DNA of 64,000 nucleotides from Bradyrhizobium manausense (GTDB taxonomy: Bacteria; Pseudomonadota; Alphaproteobacteria; Rhizobiales; Xanthobacteraceae). The stretch lies in assembly GCF_001440035.1 (NCBI RefSeq), contig NZ_LJYG01000026.1, forward strand, positions 74,721 to 138,720, written 5' to 3'. Of the stretch, positions 63,435 through 64,000 are shown in pieces. Made by a program: the position numbers and the translations under genes. Position 1 is the first letter of the stretch. The number at the start of each line of letters is the position of its first letter. The notes beneath the pieces are model-generated. The model did no database searches and had not been told where the DNA came from. It saw only the letters and a program-made list of their open reading frames with translations.

Positions 63435-63488
63435 TGCGCCGGTCCGCGAAACCGCGCAGGCCTGACGACTCCCGGCCGTCAAAAACAA

Positions 63489-63521
63489 CCGGCCCCTGCG
63501 GGAGCTTCCCGCAGGGGCCGG
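63489..63521. terminator. Bidirectional terminator between the flagellar cluster and ftcR
   Basis: Perfect 15-bp stem CCGGCCCCTGCGGGA/TCCCGCAGGGGCCGG with a GCT loop, between convergent genes. On the minus strand it is followed by GGTTGTTTTT; on the plus strand by GGGGTCGTTT. Best suited to ending the ftcR transcript, and also blocks the plus strand. Confidence 0.9.
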
Positions 63522-63548
63522 GGGTCGTTTGCGAGCCGGCTTGCCGCG

Positions 63549-64000
63549 TCAGTTGCCGGCCGGGTAGGCCGCAGGCGCGGCATGAGCCCGGTTCAGGAGG
63601 ATGCCGACCTCGTCGAACTCCTGCATCGGCTCGTCGATCGTCTCGTTGGCCGGGATGTTGAGCCGGTATCCGACATAGCGGCGGGCCACGATCGCGTCGA
63701 AACCGAGGCGGTCGCGGAGCTTTTTGCGTAGCTTGCTGACGTGACTTTCGATCACGCTCTCGTCGAAGGTGGATTCAAAGATGCCGTAGACCGCGTTGAA
63801 GATCTGCGTCTTGGTGATCCATTTGCCGTGGTTGCTGACCATATATTCGAGGATGCGCAGCTCGCGGCGGGGCAGCGTCAGGGCGTGGCCCGCGATTTCG
63901 GGGTCACGTCCGTTGAAGAAGACCTGGATCCTGGTCTCGCAGGGCCTTGGCAACTCTCCGACCCGGCGGCGAGCGATCGCGGCCGTTCGGGCGAGGATCT
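63549..64000 (-). CDS. ftcR: Flagellar transcriptional regulator FtcR (LafR/Rem type), 5' part outside window
   Basis: The C-terminal output part of an OmpR-type response regulator; the frame continues past base 64000, where the N-terminal receiver should lie. Visible: RIQVFFNGRDPEIAGHALTL, PRRELRILEYMVSNHG, TKTQIFNAVYGIFESTFDES, ESHVSKLRKKLRDRLGFDAI and VGYRLNIP, a winged-helix with clear similarity to FtcR of Brucella, Rem of Sinorhizobium and LafR of Bradyrhizobium. It is the class I activator of the (lateral) flagellar genes. Convergent with the cluster, whose unit starts carry a shared upstream element that it could bind (inference). Confidence 0.9.
   Translation of the reverse strand, partial: ILARTAAIARRRVGELPRPCETRIQVFFNGRDPEIAGHALTLPRRELRILEYMVSNHGKWITKTQIFNAVYGIFESTFDESVIESHVSKLRKKLRDRLGFDAIVARRYVGYRLNIPANETIDEPMQEFDEVGILLNRAHAAPAAYPAGN

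Overview
The window looks like a Bradyrhizobium (or very close alphaproteobacterial) chromosome. The DNA is GC-rich, the genes are rhizobial in type, and several families of short dispersed inverted repeats fill the gaps. The right 36 kb is a rhizobial flagellar cluster with motC, motE, a MotD-type fliK, flaF, flbT and an FtcR/LafR-type regulator. That gene set fits the lateral (thin) flagella of Bradyrhizobium, but the species assignment is inference from family knowledge.

Left part (1-28.3 kb). A very large hybrid signalling protein occupies the minus strand from 6156 off the left edge: Ser/Thr kinase-like domain, AAA ATPase, helical region, GAF, PAS, histidine kinase, receiver. It is followed by an orphan peptide-type ABC binding protein (minus), a cytosolic molybdopterin oxidoreductase, and a divergent TetR/MATE pair sharing a 43-bp palindrome. 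Next comes a co-directional run: MetQ-like binding protein, luciferase-like monooxygenase, two AhpD/CMD-fold proteins, then a branched-chain-type ABC transporter (binding protein, fused LivH-LivM permease, LivG, LivF). A NiCoT nickel/cobalt permease, a HerA-like ATPase (minus) and a ketopantoate-reductase-family gene follow. From 25.6 to 28.4 kb the only well-supported gene is a MarR-type regulator; the rest is repeats and degenerate sequence.

Flagellar part (28.4-64 kb). A minus-strand operon, DUF1217 gene-flgF-fliI, diverges from motA-fliM-(DUF6468-like)-fliN-fliG-flhB, then flgB-flgC-fliE-flgG-flgA-flgI-motE-flgH-fliL-fliP. Three tandem flagellin genes follow, each with the same structured leader and its own downstream hairpin. 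Then come fliF-fliH-motB-motC-fliK-lytic transglycosylase, flgE-flgK-flgL-flaF-flbT-flgD-fliQ-flhA-fliR, and four small genes (FliJ-like, FlgJ rod-binding, two unnamed). The cluster ends at a perfect bidirectional hairpin facing the regulator ftcR (lafR-like), which runs off the right edge.

Main observations. (1) In all three flagellin leaders the Shine-Dalgarno sequence can pair with an upstream ATGTCCC box next to a conserved TACCGG/CCGGTA hairpin, in the same cluster as flaF and flbT. (2) A YCGCGCAAGC-like element recurs about 35-55 bp upstream of the first gene, or of the flagellin leader, at most apparent transcription-unit starts. (3) The kinase-like domain of the giant sensor has GFG in place of DFG and no obvious VAIK lysine.
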